DNA of 64,000 nt from Hyphomicrobiales bacterium (GTDB taxonomy: Bacteria; Pseudomonadota; Alphaproteobacteria; Rhizobiales; Rhizobiaceae): contig UCFC01000004.1 of the NCBI GenBank assembly GCA_900471515.1, positions 124,001 to 188,000 of the forward strand, given 5' to 3'. Below, piece after piece: positions 16,690 through 25,965 of this stretch; position 1 is the stretch's first letter, and each line of letters starts with the position of its first letter. A model generated the notes under the pieces. That model did not search any database, had not been told where the DNA came from, and saw nothing but the letters and a program-made list of their open reading frames with translations. The translations under genes and the position numbers were made by a program.

Positions 16690-18483
16690 ATGGCGAGCAC
16701 GGACAATCAAGCGGACAGCAATCGGATGACGGGAGCGGAAATCGTTCTCCGCGCGCTGAAGGACAACGGCGTGGAGCACATTTTCGGCTATCCCGGCGGT
16801 GCCGTCCTGCCGATCTACGACGAGATCTTCCAGCAGGACGAGATCAAGCACATCCTCGTGCGCCACGAGCAGGGGGCCGGCCATGCGGCCGAGGGTTATG
16901 CCCGCTCCACCGGCAAGGTCGGCGTCATGCTGGTCACGTCGGGTCCCGGTGCCACCAATGCGGTGACGCCGCTGCAGGATGCGCTGATGGATTCCGTTCC
17001 GCTCGTCTGCCTTTCCGGCCAGGTTCCGACCACGCTCATCGGTTCGGACGCCTTCCAGGAATGCGACACTGTCGGCATCACGCGCCCCTGCACCAAGCAC
17101 AACTGGCTGGTCAAGGATGTCAACGAGCTCGCCGCCGTCATCCATGAAGCCTTCCGCATTGCGCAGTCCGGCCGCCCCGGTCCCGTCGTCGTCGATATTC
17201 CGAAGGACGTGCAGTTCGCCACCGGCACCTACACGCCGCCGGCCGACCATGCGATCCAGAAGAGCTACCAGCCGAAGGTGCAGGGCGATCTGAACCAGAT
17301 CCATGCGGCCATCGAAATGATGGCGAACGCGCGCCGGCCGATCTTCTATACCGGCGGCGGCGTCATCAATTCCGGCCCGGAAGCCTCGCGCATGCTGCGC
17401 GAGCTGGTCGAACTCACCGATTTCCCGATCACCTCGACGCTGATGGGTCTCGGCGCCTATCCGGCCTCCGGCAAGAACTGGCTGAAGATGCTCGGCATGC
17501 ACGGCTCCTACGAAGCCAACATGGCGATGCACGATTGCGACGTCATGGTCTGTATCGGCGCCCGCTTTGACGACCGTATCACCGGCCGCCTGAATGCCTT
17601 CTCGCCGAATTCCAAGAAGATCCATATCGATATCGACCCGTCCTCGATCAACAAGAACGTTCACGTCGATCTCGGCATCCGCGGCGATGTCGGCCATATT
17701 CTCGAAGACATGATCCGCCTGTGGCGGGCGCTGCCGAAGAAGCCGGAGAAGGGGCGTCTGGACGCATGGTGGGGTGATATCGCCCGCTGGCGCGCGCGCA
17801 ATTCCTTCGCCTATACCAAGAGCAACGACGTCATCATGCCGCAATATGCGCTGGAGCGTCTCTACGAGCTGACCAAGGATCGCGACACCTACATCACGAC
17901 CGAAGTCGGCCAGCACCAGATGTGGGCAGCCCAGTTCTACGGCTTCGAGCAGCCGAACCGCTGGATGACCTCGGGTGGCCTCGGCACGATGGGCTACGGC
18001 CTGCCGGCAGCCCTCGGCGTGCAGATCGCCCATCCGGAAAGCCTCGTCATCGATATTGCCGGCGATGCCTCGATCCAGATGTGCATCCAGGAAATGTCGG
18101 CGGCGATCCAGCACAATGCGCCGATCAAGATCTTCATCATGAACAACCAGTACATGGGCATGGTGCGCCAGTGGCAGCAGCTGTTGCACGGCAACCGCCT
18201 GTCGAATTCCTATACGGAGGCGATGCCTGATTTCGTGAAGCTCGCCGAAGCCTATGGCGCCGTCGGCCTGCGCTGCGAGAAGCCCGAGGATCTCGATGCG
18301 ACCATCCAGGAGATGATCGACGTCAAGAAGCCGGTCATCTTCGATTGCCGTGTCGCCAATCTCGCCAACTGCTTCCCGATGATCCCCTCGGGCAAGGCCC
18401 ATAACGAAATGCTGCTGCCGGACGAAGCCACGGACGAGGCGGTCGCCAACGCGATCGACGCCAAGGGCCGTCAGCTCGTATAA
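16690..18483 (+). CDS. ilvB: Acetolactate synthase, large catalytic subunit
   Basis: A 597-residue thiamine-diphosphate enzyme that makes acetolactate or acetohydroxybutyrate, the first common step to valine, leucine and isoleucine. It has an N-terminal FGYPGGAVLPIYDEI region, the catalytic glutamate E60 in VRHEQGAGHAAEGYAR, a central FAD-binding domain and the C-terminal ThDP site (GDASIQM to MNNQYMGMV, about 459-492). The N-terminus is about 12 residues longer than the core. Expression is probably set by the leader and attenuator just upstream. ilvH follows after 26 bp. Confidence 0.96.
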   Translation: MASTDNQADSNRMTGAEIVLRALKDNGVEHIFGYPGGAVLPIYDEIFQQDEIKHILVRHEQGAGHAAEGYARSTGKVGVMLVTSGPGATNAVTPLQDALMDSVPLVCLSGQVPTTLIGSDAFQECDTVGITRPCTKHNWLVKDVNELAAVIHEAFRIAQSGRPGPVVVDIPKDVQFATGTYTPPADHAIQKSYQPKVQGDLNQIHAAIEMMANARRPIFYTGGGVINSGPEASRMLRELVELTDFPITSTLMGLGAYPASGKNWLKMLGMHGSYEANMAMHDCDVMVCIGARFDDRITGRLNAFSPNSKKIHIDIDPSSINKNVHVDLGIRGDVGHILEDMIRLWRALPKKPEKGRLDAWWGDIARWRARNSFAYTKSNDVIMPQYALERLYELTKDRDTYITTEVGQHQMWAAQFYGFEQPNRWMTSGGLGTMGYGLPAALGVQIAHPESLVIDIAGDASIQMCIQEMSAAIQHNAPIKIFIMNNQYMGMVRQWQQLLHGNRLSNSYTEAMPDFVKLAEAYGAVGLRCEKPEDLDATIQEMIDVKKPVIFDCRVANLANCFPMIPSGKAHNEMLLPDEATDEAVANAIDAKGRQLV

Positions 18484-18509
18484 AAACAGATAGGTAGGAA
18501 CCCAGGATC

Positions 18510-19082
18510 ATGAACGCACATCTTCAACCCACCGGCTCTGCCTATTTCATCTCTCCGGAAACGGCAGCCGTCGAGAGCCACACGCTCTCGGTGCTGGTCG
18601 ATAACGAGCCGGGCGTTCTCGCCCGCGTCATCGGCCTGTTTTCCGGCCGCGGCTACAATATCGAAAGCCTCACGGTTTCGGAGACGGAGCATGCGGCGCA
18701 TCTGTCGCGCATCACGATCGTCACGCGCGGCACGCCGCAGGTGCTGGAGCAGATCAAGGCGCAGCTGGAGCGCATCGTACCGGTTCATCGCGTGGTGGAC
18801 CTGACGGTGCGTGCGCGCGAACTCGGCCAGGACCGGCCGATCGAGCGGGAGGTGGCGCTCTTGAAGGTGATCGGCAACGGCGAGACCCGTGCGGAAACGC
18901 TGCGGCTGGCCGATGCCTTCCACGCCAAGGTGGTGGATGCGACGGTCGATCACTTCATTCTGGAAATCACCGGCAAGTCCTCGAAGATCGACCAGTTCAT
19001 CGCGATCATGAAGCCGCTCGGCCTCATCGAAGTCTGCCGCACCGGCATTGCCGCGATGAACCGCGGCGCGCAGGGCATGTAA
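18510..19082 (+). CDS. ilvH: Acetolactate synthase, small regulatory subunit
   Basis: A 190-residue regulatory subunit. The first ACT domain (about 20-95, including LSVLVDNEPGVLARVIGLFSGRGYNIESL shown in part: NEPGVLARVIGLFSGRGYNI) binds valine for feedback inhibition. The C-terminal domain includes EREVALLKVIG and FILEITGKSSKIDQFI. It pairs with IlvB encoded immediately upstream. A terminator follows. Confidence 0.95.
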   Translation: MNAHLQPTGSAYFISPETAAVESHTLSVLVDNEPGVLARVIGLFSGRGYNIESLTVSETEHAAHLSRITIVTRGTPQVLEQIKAQLERIVPVHRVVDLTVRARELGQDRPIEREVALLKVIGNGETRAETLRLADAFHAKVVDATVDHFILEITGKSSKIDQFIAIMKPLGLIEVCRTGIAAMNRGAQGM

Positions 19083-19111
19083 TTCCGGCCCTTCGGTTCG
19101 AAAAGACAGTC

Positions 19112-19147
19112 CGCCGCTGGAGATCAGAGCATTTCCAGCGGCGTTTT
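19112..19147 (+). terminator. Terminator of ilvBH
   Basis: CGCCGCTGGA (19112-19121) and TCCAGCGGCG (19134-19143) form a perfect 10-bp stem followed by four T. It overlaps the stop codon of the convergent aldo/keto reductase gene. Confidence 0.75.
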
Positions 19148-19969
19148 CCTTGCCGGCGGCGGAAAGACCTCGTCGAGCGCTTCCCAGTCCTCGTCGGTAA
19201 TATCGAGCGAGACGCAGTCGCGGTTTTCGCGGGCGCGCTCGATACTGGATGTCTTCGGAATGGCAAAGACGCCGTCGCGCTCCAGCAGGAAGGCGAGGGC
19301 CAGTTGCGCCGGGGTGGCCTGATAGGCCTTGGCGATATGGATCAGGTCGGGATGGTGCAGGATGCGGCCCTGTTCGATCGGCGAATAGGCCATGATCGGG
19401 ATGTTGCGGTTCTGGCACCAGGGCAGGAGGTCATATTCGATGCCGCGGCGGGCGAGATTGTAGAGGACCTGATTGGCGGCGACGTTTCGCCCGCCGGGGA
19501 CCGACAGCAGCTCTTCCATATCGTCGGTATCGAAGTTGGAGACGCCCCAGGCGCGGATCTTGCCGGCGGCTTTCAACGTCTCGAAGGCTTCGACGGTCTC
19601 GGCGAGCGGATAGTTGCCGCGCCAGTGCAGGAGGTAGAGATCGATACGGTCGGTGCCCAGGCGTTCCAGGCTGTTTTCGCAGGCGGTGATCGTTCCCTTG
19701 CGGCTGGCGTTCCACGGATAGACCTTGCTGACGAGGAAGGTCTCGTCGCGGCGACCCTTGATCGCCTGCCCGACGATTTCTTCGGCGCCGCCGTCGCCGT
19801 ACATTTCGGCGGTGTCGATCATCGTCATGCCGAGATCGAGGCCGGCCCGCAGGCTCGCGATTTCCTGCTTCGCATGGCCGGCATCCTCGCCCATGCCCCA
19901 GGTGCCCTGGCCGAGCGCGGGGACTTCGGTGCCGCCGGGAAAGGTGATGGTGGGGATCGGGTCGGCCAT
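19124..19969 (-). CDS. Aldo/keto reductase
   Basis: A 281-residue TIM-barrel NAD(P)H-dependent reductase. The catalytic tetrad is visible as D and Y in [13 protein letters not shown] in [10 protein letters not shown] and H in DLYLLHWRG. The coenzyme-site segment [14 protein letters not shown] and the late [16 protein letters not shown] (2'-phosphate binding) are present. The substrate cannot be told. It is divergent from the LysE-type exporter gene, with a palindromic operator-like site between them. Confidence 0.9.
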   Translation of the reverse strand: MADPIPTITFPGGTEVPALGQGTWGMGEDAGHAKQEIASLRAGLDLGMTMIDTAEMYGDGGAEEIVGQAIKGRRDETFLVSKVYPWNASRKGTITACENSLERLGTDRIDLYLLHWRGNYPLAETVEAFETLKAAGKIRAWGVSNFDTDDMEELLSVPGGRNVAANQVLYNLARRGIEYDLLPWCQNRNIPIMAYSPIEQGRILHHPDLIHIAKAYQATPAQLALAFLLERDGVFAIPKTSSIERARENRDCVSLDITDEDWEALDEVFPPPARKTPLEML

Positions 19970-20012
19970 CTGAGTTCTCGTCCTTCGGTGATCAGCAGAC
20001 TATCAGGCAATC

Positions 20013-20044
20013 CTGTCACCATGACAATCATGTTATGGTGACAG
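20013..20044. promoter_or_regulatory. 32-bp dyad between aldo/keto reductase and LysE genes
   Basis: CTGTCACCAT (20013-20022) and ATGGTGACAG (20035-20044) are exact inverted repeats, and ACA/TGT extend the symmetry inward after one mismatch. It lies in the divergent intergenic region, 44 bp from the reductase start and 76 bp from the exporter start. The likely role is an operator for an unidentified dimeric regulator; no regulator gene is adjacent. Confidence 0.6.
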
Positions 20045-20119
20045 AGATTTAGGGCAGTTATGCTGACCTAAATCAATGGGCTGCCGACGTATCGACATGC
20101 GCGGCCGGGGGAGGGTTTC

Positions 20120-20713
20120 ATGCCGCTGGATACGTTTCTGGCACTGCTTCTCTTTGCTTTCACGACCTCGATCACGCCGGGGCCGAACAATATGATGCTG
20201 TTTGCCTCGGGCGTGAATTTCGGCTTCCGCCGCACCGTCCCGCATATGTTCGGCATCGGGGCGGGTTTCCTGTCGCTGCTGCTGGGAGTCGGGCTTGGGC
20301 TGGGCGCGCTGCTGCATACGGTGCCGGCGGTCTATCTCGCGCTGAAATTCGCCGGCGGGGCCTATCTCGTCTGGATCGCCTGGAAGATCGCGACCTCGCG
20401 ATCGCTGAGCGAAGGCAAGAGCGGGGTGAAGCCGATGTCGTTTTTCGCTGCCGCGGCTTTCCAGTGGGTCAATCCGAAGGCCTGGGTGATGGCGGTGACG
20501 GCGATGGCGACCTATACGAATGAACAGCTCTATCTCATCAGCGTGTTGCTGGTCGGCCTTGCCTTTGCCGCGGTCAACGTGCCTTCCGTTTCCACCTGGG
20601 CGGGCTTCGGCTCGGCGCTTCGGGAGTGGCTGTCCGATCCGGTGCGGCTGAAATGGTTCAACATCATCATGGCGGTGCTGCTCGTGCTCAGCCTCTGGCC
20701 GATGCTAAAATAG
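20120..20713 (+). CDS. LysE family amino-acid/metabolite exporter
   Basis: A 197-residue inner-membrane protein with about six hydrophobic helices and the family signature TTSITPGPNNMMLFASG near the N-terminus, plus AFQWVNPKAWVMAV in the middle. LysE/RhtB proteins export amino acids or similar small molecules; the substrate is unknown. Its 3' end overlaps the convergent DUF2269 gene by 9 bp. Confidence 0.9.
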   Translation: MPLDTFLALLLFAFTTSITPGPNNMMLFASGVNFGFRRTVPHMFGIGAGFLSLLLGVGLGLGALLHTVPAVYLALKFAGGAYLVWIAWKIATSRSLSEGKSGVKPMSFFAAAAFQWVNPKAWVMAVTAMATYTNEQLYLISVLLVGLAFAAVNVPSVSTWAGFGSALREWLSDPVRLKWFNIIMAVLLVLSLWPMLK

Positions 20714-21175
20714 CGCCGGCTTGGTCAGCATCAGCCAGAAAATGCCTGTTACGGCAAAGAAGGCCGGGAAGCCGAAGGCGAACCAGACGCGGTAGAGGCC
20801 GAAATAGGCCGGCGGCAGCGCGGTGCCCGAGGCGGCCGCGGCGCGGGCGAGATTGCGCAGCCTGATCTGGATCCAGACGACCGGCAGCCAGAAAATGCCG
20901 GTCACGACATAGAGCAGCAGCGACAGCAAAATCCAGCTTTCGGTCAGATCCCAGCCGATGATGCGGGCAAGGAGATAGCCTGTCACCGGCTGGAGAATGG
21001 CGGCGGTTGCCGTAAAGATCGTATCGGCGATGACGACGGTGCCGGCGACATGGGCGATGAGCCGGGGATCGCGGGTGCGATGGGCCATGACCATGAAGAA
21101 GGCGATGCCGGCGCCGGTGCCGAACAGCACGGTCGCACCCACCACATGGGCAAGAAGCAGCAGTTCAGCGAGCAT
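20705..21175 (-). CDS. DUF2269 family integral membrane protein
   Basis: A 156-residue protein with four predicted transmembrane helices, starting MLAELLLLAHVVGATVLFGTG and containing MAHRTRDPRLIAHVAGTVV and TGIFWLPVVWIQIRLR, matching DUF2269. Function is unknown. Its start codon shares one base with the stop of the upstream SDR-DoxX gene (TGATG), so the two are translationally coupled. A longer upstream frame exists but is a shadow of the upstream gene. Confidence 0.85.
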   Translation of the reverse strand: MLAELLLLAHVVGATVLFGTGAGIAFFMVMAHRTRDPRLIAHVAGTVVIADTIFTATAAILQPVTGYLLARIIGWDLTESWILLSLLLYVVTGIFWLPVVWIQIRLRNLARAAAASGTALPPAYFGLYRVWFAFGFPAFFAVTGIFWLMLTKPALF

Positions 21176-22458
21176 CAGCGTTCGTCCAGGATGGCGAGGG
21201 CGGCAAGGGTCAGCAGCAGCGACGGCAATATCTTGACCAGCGGGCCGAGCGGATCGAGCCAGAGCGCCGGCTCCAGGGCCGTGGCGCCGGCGAGATAGGC
21301 GAGCGAAACGACGAGCATGCCGATGAGGGCGCGGCGGGCAAGGGGGCGCACGAGCACTGCGGCGCCGAGCGCCATGTCGATCAGGCAGGTGAGGATGGTC
21401 AGCGCCATCGCGGCCGCCGGCGGCATGAAGGGCAGGAAATGGGTGCCGGCCTGTGCCGGGGCCAGAAGCGGGATGAGGCCCGACAGCAGCCAGAAGAGCG
21501 ACAGGCCCGCTATGACGGGCGCCTTCAGCAGATAGAGGCGGGCGAACCACAGGTCCTGAACGCCGGAAGGATTGGCGGCAAGCGTCTCCGCAGCCGAAAG
21601 CGCCGGCAGGCCCGAAGGTGTCGGCCGGTCCATGCGCACGCCTTCGGACATGACGGTCATGGCGGTGGAGCGCAATGGCGAGCGCCAGCCGAGATGGCCG
21701 GCGAGATCGGCAAGCCATGAGACCGGGCGGGCGATCGACGGCGGGATGGCGATGACCGGCGCGTCCGGCAGGCCGAGCCAGGCGCGGTGCAGCCTGACAA
21801 GGCTTGCGAGCGTGTGCCGTTCTTCGGCGGCCAGTGCGATATCGCTGCCGGAGGCAAGCGCGCCCGATATCGCGGCCGAGACCGCGGCGGCGACATCTTC
21901 GGCCGCGACCGTTTCAACCGGGCTGTCGGCATGGAGGAGCGGCAGGGCAAGCGGGAAGGATGCGAGCGCGCGCAGAAGGGCTGTGCCGCCGTGGGCGTTG
22001 CGGCCGAGCACGAGGGAGGGGCGCAGGATCACGTAAGGCAGGCCGGACGCCGCAAGCGCGATATCGGCGGCGCGTTTGGTGGCGAGGAAGGGCAGGTCGG
22101 CGCCGGCGCCGTCCGTTCGGGCGGAGATCTGGACGAAGAGTGTGATACCGGCCAGTCGCGCCGCTTGCTGGAGCGCGATCATTGCGTGTTGCTGGGTGGC
22201 AGCGAGATTGTCTGAAAGACCGTCCTGGAGGGCGCCGGCGCTGTTGACGACCATGTGCTGGCCTTGCAGCACGCAGGCCCAGGTGGCCACATCGGTCATC
22301 TTCTCCAGATCGGCCCTGATCCAGCGGATGGCGGGCTGGCGGATGCGTGCCCGGTCGGGATTGCGGGCAAGCCCGGTTACGGTGCAGCCGTCGGCCAGCA
22401 AGCGCGCTGCGACCGCCGAGCCGATGAAACCTGTGGCACCGAGAATCAGGATGTTCAT
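21175..22458 (-). CDS. NAD-dependent SDR epimerase fused to a DoxX-like membrane domain
   Basis: A 427-residue two-domain protein. Residues 1-280 are an extended short-chain dehydrogenase/NmrA-like Rossmann domain with LILGATGFIGSAVAARLL at the N-terminus and YVILRPSLVLG. Residues about 300-425 hold four hydrophobic helices of the DoxX-like type. Fusions of this kind are found next to DUF2269 genes, as here, and the coupled pair suggests a membrane redox function. The substrate is unknown. Confidence 0.85.
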   Translation of the reverse strand: MNILILGATGFIGSAVAARLLADGCTVTGLARNPDRARIRQPAIRWIRADLEKMTDVATWACVLQGQHMVVNSAGALQDGLSDNLAATQQHAMIALQQAARLAGITLFVQISARTDGAGADLPFLATKRAADIALAASGLPYVILRPSLVLGRNAHGGTALLRALASFPLALPLLHADSPVETVAAEDVAAAVSAAISGALASGSDIALAAEERHTLASLVRLHRAWLGLPDAPVIAIPPSIARPVSWLADLAGHLGWRSPLRSTAMTVMSEGVRMDRPTPSGLPALSAAETLAANPSGVQDLWFARLYLLKAPVIAGLSLFWLLSGLIPLLAPAQAGTHFLPFMPPAAAMALTILTCLIDMALGAAVLVRPLARRALIGMLVVSLAYLAGATALEPALWLDPLGPLVKILPSLLLTLAALAILDER

Positions 22459-22557
22459 GGCGGCAGACTACCGAAAAACGGCATATCGGGCAGGGGGCGC
22501 GTCGCGAAACGCGCGTGTCTTGCGCGCAAGAACGGCCTTGCTTTCATGCCGGATAGC

Positions 22558-23319
22558 TCAAGCGACGAGGCGGGGATCGATTTTCGCCATGGGAACGGCG
22601 CATTCGGTGACGATCCGCGCCGCCAGGGATGGATCGAGCGGCGGCCTGACGTGGAAGAAGGCAAGTTCCAACGCCAGGCCGATGGCGAAGGGCCGCTTGC
22701 CGATGGGCACGAGATTTCGATCGAGAGCATCGGCCAGCTTCGGCCAAAGGCGGCGAACGTAGGCAAGGGGCGTATCGCCCGGACGGTGCTCGTCCGTCAG
22801 CCGCGGTATTCCGAACTGCGAATGGCCGATGGTCGAGATCACGTAACGAAGCGTTTCCATCGCCGTCTCTTGCGGGATCAGGGCTCCGGACCTTCTTGCC
22901 GCGCTATAGGTCAGGTTGAGCAGGGAATCATGGCTTTCCAGCAGGAAGGCGTTCGGCAGGTTGCCGGTATAGTAACGCGAGCCATCCTCGGTTTCCATGG
23001 CAATGAGATCGGCGGCGTCGCTGAGCTGGCCGGCCGAGGCGATGTCAAACGCGGTGAGGACGCAGGAAAAACCACCGACCGATCCCAGGGCCGCGAAGAG
23101 GTCGATCGAACGAACATCGCCGTCCTTCGCCATTTCCTCAGTCACGTGGTCGAGCAGGGCGCGCGCGACCAGCCCCGGGCTTTGCAAGGTATCTTCGGTC
23201 TCGCGCCGGCGCGGATCGGCAGAGGTCGGGCCGTCCGCAAGGCTTTCCATCTCCTCTCGCAAAGGGATGGATGGAGGTCCGGGCGGTTTGGTGCTGCGGC
23301 CGAATGTCGGAGCTTTCAT
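22558..23319 (-). CDS. Hypothetical protein
   Basis: A 253-residue soluble protein I do not recognise. The first about 45 residues are Pro/Arg-rich and probably disordered; the rest alternates helices, with IDLFAALGSVGGFSCVLTAF, a METEDGSRYYTGN segment and a conserved-looking FHVRPPLDPSLAARIV end. There is no signal peptide. Codon use looks native. It stands alone between the SDR-DoxX gene and the nitrile hydratase operon, which is transcribed the other way. Confidence 0.6.
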   Translation of the reverse strand: MKAPTFGRSTKPPGPPSIPLREEMESLADGPTSADPRRRETEDTLQSPGLVARALLDHVTEEMAKDGDVRSIDLFAALGSVGGFSCVLTAFDIASAGQLSDAADLIAMETEDGSRYYTGNLPNAFLLESHDSLLNLTYSAARRSGALIPQETAMETLRYVISTIGHSQFGIPRLTDEHRPGDTPLAYVRRLWPKLADALDRNLVPIGKRPFAIGLALELAFFHVRPPLDPSLAARIVTECAVPMAKIDPRLVA

Positions 23320-23504
23320 GAGTGCGATGTTGAGACGAAGCCGTTAACGTTTGGTTAGGATGGCGGCGCGAGTGAGGATTTGCTTAATTAGTTTTCGCTT
23401 TTGTAATTACAGATGATGCCGACTGACGCATTTTCTGACGAGAAATATGCTTGGCGGTCCTCCGATCGGCGCATAAGATCGAGCGCTCTACCCTGGAGAG
23501 CGCC

Positions 23505-24155
23505 ATGCGGCCGACAGACGACCACGCAGATCATGACCACGATCACCATGATCCTCACCACGACAACCACTATTCCGACATGCAGGCGCGCGTCAAAGCG
23601 CTGGAGACGCTGCTGACGGAGAAGGGGCTGATCGATCCGGCGGCGATCGATGCGATCGTCGAGACCTATGAGACGAAGGTCGGGCCGCGCAACGGGGCGC
23701 GGGTCGTCGCGAAGGCCTGGAGCGATCCGGATTTTGCCGAATGGCTGAAGCGGGACGCGACGGCGGCGATCGCGAGCCTTGGGTTTACCGGCCGGCAGGG
23801 CGAGCATATGCGGGCCGTCTTCAATACACCGGATACGCATAACCTCATCGTCTGTACGCTCTGCTCCTGCTATCCGTGGTCGGTGCTCGGCCTGCCGCCG
23901 GTCTGGTACAAGGCGCCGGCCTATCGCTCGCGCGCGGTCATCGATCCGCGCGGCGTGCTTGCGGAATTCGGGCTGACGCTGCCGGAGGGCAAGAAAGTGC
24001 GCGTCTGGGATTCGACGGCGGAGCTGCGCTATCTCGTCATTCCCGAACGGCCGGAGGGGAGCGAAGGCATGGACGAGGAGGCGCTGGCCGATCTCGTCAG
24101 CCGCGATGCGATGATCGGCACTGCCGTTGCCCATATGCCGGAGAAGGCGTCGTGA
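23505..24155 (+). CDS. nthA: Nitrile hydratase, alpha subunit (cobalt type)
   Basis: A 216-residue subunit of the enzyme hydrating nitriles to amides. The metal-binding claw reads VCTLCSC (C117, C120, S121, C122); Thr in the second place is typical of cobalt rather than iron enzymes. The next residues [14 protein letters not shown] are also family-typical. An unusual N-terminal His/Asp-rich tract (about residues 7-22, nine His) may bind metal. The start at [10 protein letters not shown] was preferred over the longer frame because a purine-rich site precedes it. The beta gene overlaps by 4 bp (GTGA). Confidence 0.95.
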   Translation: MRPTDDHADHDHDHHDPHHDNHYSDMQARVKALETLLTEKGLIDPAAIDAIVETYETKVGPRNGARVVAKAWSDPDFAEWLKRDATAAIASLGFTGRQGEHMRAVFNTPDTHNLIVCTLCSCYPWSVLGLPPVWYKAPAYRSRAVIDPRGVLAEFGLTLPEGKKVRVWDSTAELRYLVIPERPEGSEGMDEEALADLVSRDAMIGTAVAHMPEKAS

Positions 24156-24811
24156 ACGGGCCGCACGATCTCGGCGGGCAGATGGGTTTCGGCCCTGTCG
24201 CGCCTGAAGCAAACGAGCCCTGTTTCCATGCCGAATGGGAAAAGCGGGCGCTCGGCATCACGCTCTCCTGCGGCGCCTTCGGCGCCTGGACGATCGACGA
24301 GAGCCGGCATGCGCGCGAAAGCATTCCGCCGGCCGACTATCTCTCGGCAAGCTATTACGAGATCTGGATTCGCGGCATCGACATGCTTCTGGAGCGCCAC
24401 GGATTTGCGACGCGGGAAGAGCTGCTCTCCGGCCACAGGCTGCAGGACGGCGCGGTGCCGAAGCGGGTGCTGAAGGCCGATATGGTGGCGGGCGTGCTCG
24501 CCAGGGGCGGTCCCTGCGACCGGCCGGTGGAGACGGCGCCGCTTTTCGTGGTCGGCGAGACGGTGAAGACCAGGAATTTCAATCCGGCCACGCATACGCG
24601 ACTGCCGCGCTACGCGCGCGCCAGGACAGGCACGATCGAGGCGGTTCAGGGGTCCTTCGTCTTTCCCGACGACAATGCGCATGGCAAGGGCGAGAACCCG
24701 CAATGGCTCTATACGGTCGTCTTCGACGGCAGCGAGATCTGGGGCGAGGGCGCCGACCCGTCGCTGACGGTCTCGATCGATGCATGGGAGAGCTATCTTG
24801 AGCGTGTGTGA
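24152..24811 (+). CDS. nthB: Nitrile hydratase, beta subunit
   Basis: A 219-residue subunit starting at GTG (24152), overlapping the alpha stop. Family features: the opening [35 protein letters not shown], and a C-terminal SH3-like barrel with [19 protein letters not shown] and [19 protein letters not shown]. With the alpha subunit it forms the active-site pocket, with Arg residues contacting the oxidised cysteines. The activator gene follows with a 14-bp overlap. Confidence 0.95.
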   Translation: MNGPHDLGGQMGFGPVAPEANEPCFHAEWEKRALGITLSCGAFGAWTIDESRHARESIPPADYLSASYYEIWIRGIDMLLERHGFATREELLSGHRLQDGAVPKRVLKADMVAGVLARGGPCDRPVETAPLFVVGETVKTRNFNPATHTRLPRYARARTGTIEAVQGSFVFPDDNAHGKGENPQWLYTVVFDGSEIWGEGADPSLTVSIDAWESYLERV

Positions 24812-25169
24812 GCTGCCCTCCCAGCTGGCGCAATCGCCCGGCCTGCCGAAGTCACCGGAGGGTGATCCCGTCTTCCCGGAGCCCTGGGCGGCGGAAGCCT
24901 TCGCCATGACCGTGCATCTGCACGAGAAGGGGCTGTTTGCCTGGAGCGAATGGGCGCAGGTCCTGTCGAAGGAATTGCACAGGCCCGGCCGGGCCGAAGA
25001 CGGCAGCGACTATTTCGATTGCTGGGTGGCGGCCCTTTGCGAGCTGCTCGTCAGCCGCGGCGTGGCGGATGCCGACGTGATCCTCGAGCTGCAGAAGAGC
25101 TGGCAGCGGGCGGCGGAGGCGACGCCGCACGGCAGGCCGATCGAGCTTGCCAACGATCCGCTGCGGTGA
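24798..25169 (+). CDS. Nitrile hydratase accessory (activator) protein
   Basis: A 123-residue protein resembling the C-terminal half of the beta-subunit helical domain, as the family does: FPEPWAAEAFAMTVHLHEKG, FAWSEWAQVLSKEL, SDYFDCWVAALCELL. Such small activators deliver cobalt to the alpha subunit by subunit swapping. TTG at 24798 is preferred because GGGAGAG lies 5 bp upstream; GTG 24804 and ATG 24780 are alternatives. It is the last gene of the nth operon. Confidence 0.88.
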   Translation: MSVCELPSQLAQSPGLPKSPEGDPVFPEPWAAEAFAMTVHLHEKGLFAWSEWAQVLSKELHRPGRAEDGSDYFDCWVAALCELLVSRGVADADVILELQKSWQRAAEATPHGRPIELANDPLR

Positions 25170-25179
25170 GGTTGCCGTC

Positions 25180-25965
25180 TTACGAAGGGAACTGCCGGTA
25201 ACATTCCTCGGCCACCTTGCGCAGCATGTCGCGGGAGATTTCGCCCGTCACCGCATAACCGAGTTCGCCGTCGATCCAGTAGAAGGTCTCGACATCCCTG
25301 GCGGAGGCGAAGCGGAAACTCGTCGTCCTGTTTTCCTTGTTGCGGCCGACGATGACGGTCAGCCGTTCGCCGCCCTGGTCCTCGTACATGAACATGGCGC
25401 CGGGCCGGCCGTCGACCGGCAGCAGGCGGCCGCCGACGAGGTGGAAGCCGAGCGATTGCAGGTCCGGCACCTTGAGATCGGGGATCGCCAGGCGCTTGCC
25501 GAGCCAGGTCGCCAGATGCGCCTCCTCGTTGGCGAAGACCTCGACCGGATGGCGCACCTCACTCGCATAGACGAGGAAGGCGGTCTCGGCCTGTTTCGGC
25601 AGGGTCTCGGATTCGGCCAGCTGCAGCGGCGGGCGCTCGAAGAGCGGCGGGATGAAACGGTCGCTGAGGGCGCCGAGCGCAAAGAGCGTGACGGCGGCGG
25701 CGGCGAAGGCGGCGCGCATCGCCCAGCGGGAGGCCGGCTGCCTGGCCGGTGTCACCATGCGGGGATCCGTCTCGCGGCTCTTCTCATAGCCTGCAAACAG
25801 CGATCTGATGCCGGCATTCTGTGCCTGCCAGCCGGCGACCATGGCGGCCTTTTCGGGGTTTTCGGCAAGGTAGGCTTCCACGCGGGCGCGGGCAGCCTCG
25901 GGCAATTGCCCGTCCGCATAGGCGTGCAGGTCCGCTTCGGTCACGGCAGGGTTGGTCTCGTTCAT
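25180..25965 (-). CDS. Membrane anti-sigma factor
   Basis: A 261-residue protein. The N-terminal domain (about 1-65, with ADLHAYADGQLPEAARARVE) resembles the anti-sigma domains that sequester ECF sigma factors; it lacks the zinc-binding His-x3-Cys-x2-Cys. One transmembrane helix follows (about 83-100), and the rest is a periplasmic domain. It overlaps the sigma factor gene by 4 bp (ATGA), so the two are made in balance. The signal sensed is unknown. Confidence 0.85.
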   Translation of the reverse strand: MNETNPAVTEADLHAYADGQLPEAARARVEAYLAENPEKAAMVAGWQAQNAGIRSLFAGYEKSRETDPRMVTPARQPASRWAMRAAFAAAAVTLFALGALSDRFIPPLFERPPLQLAESETLPKQAETAFLVYASEVRHPVEVFANEEAHLATWLGKRLAIPDLKVPDLQSLGFHLVGGRLLPVDGRPGAMFMYEDQGGERLTVIVGRNKENRTTSFRFASARDVETFYWIDGELGYAVTGEISRDMLRKVAEECYRQFPS

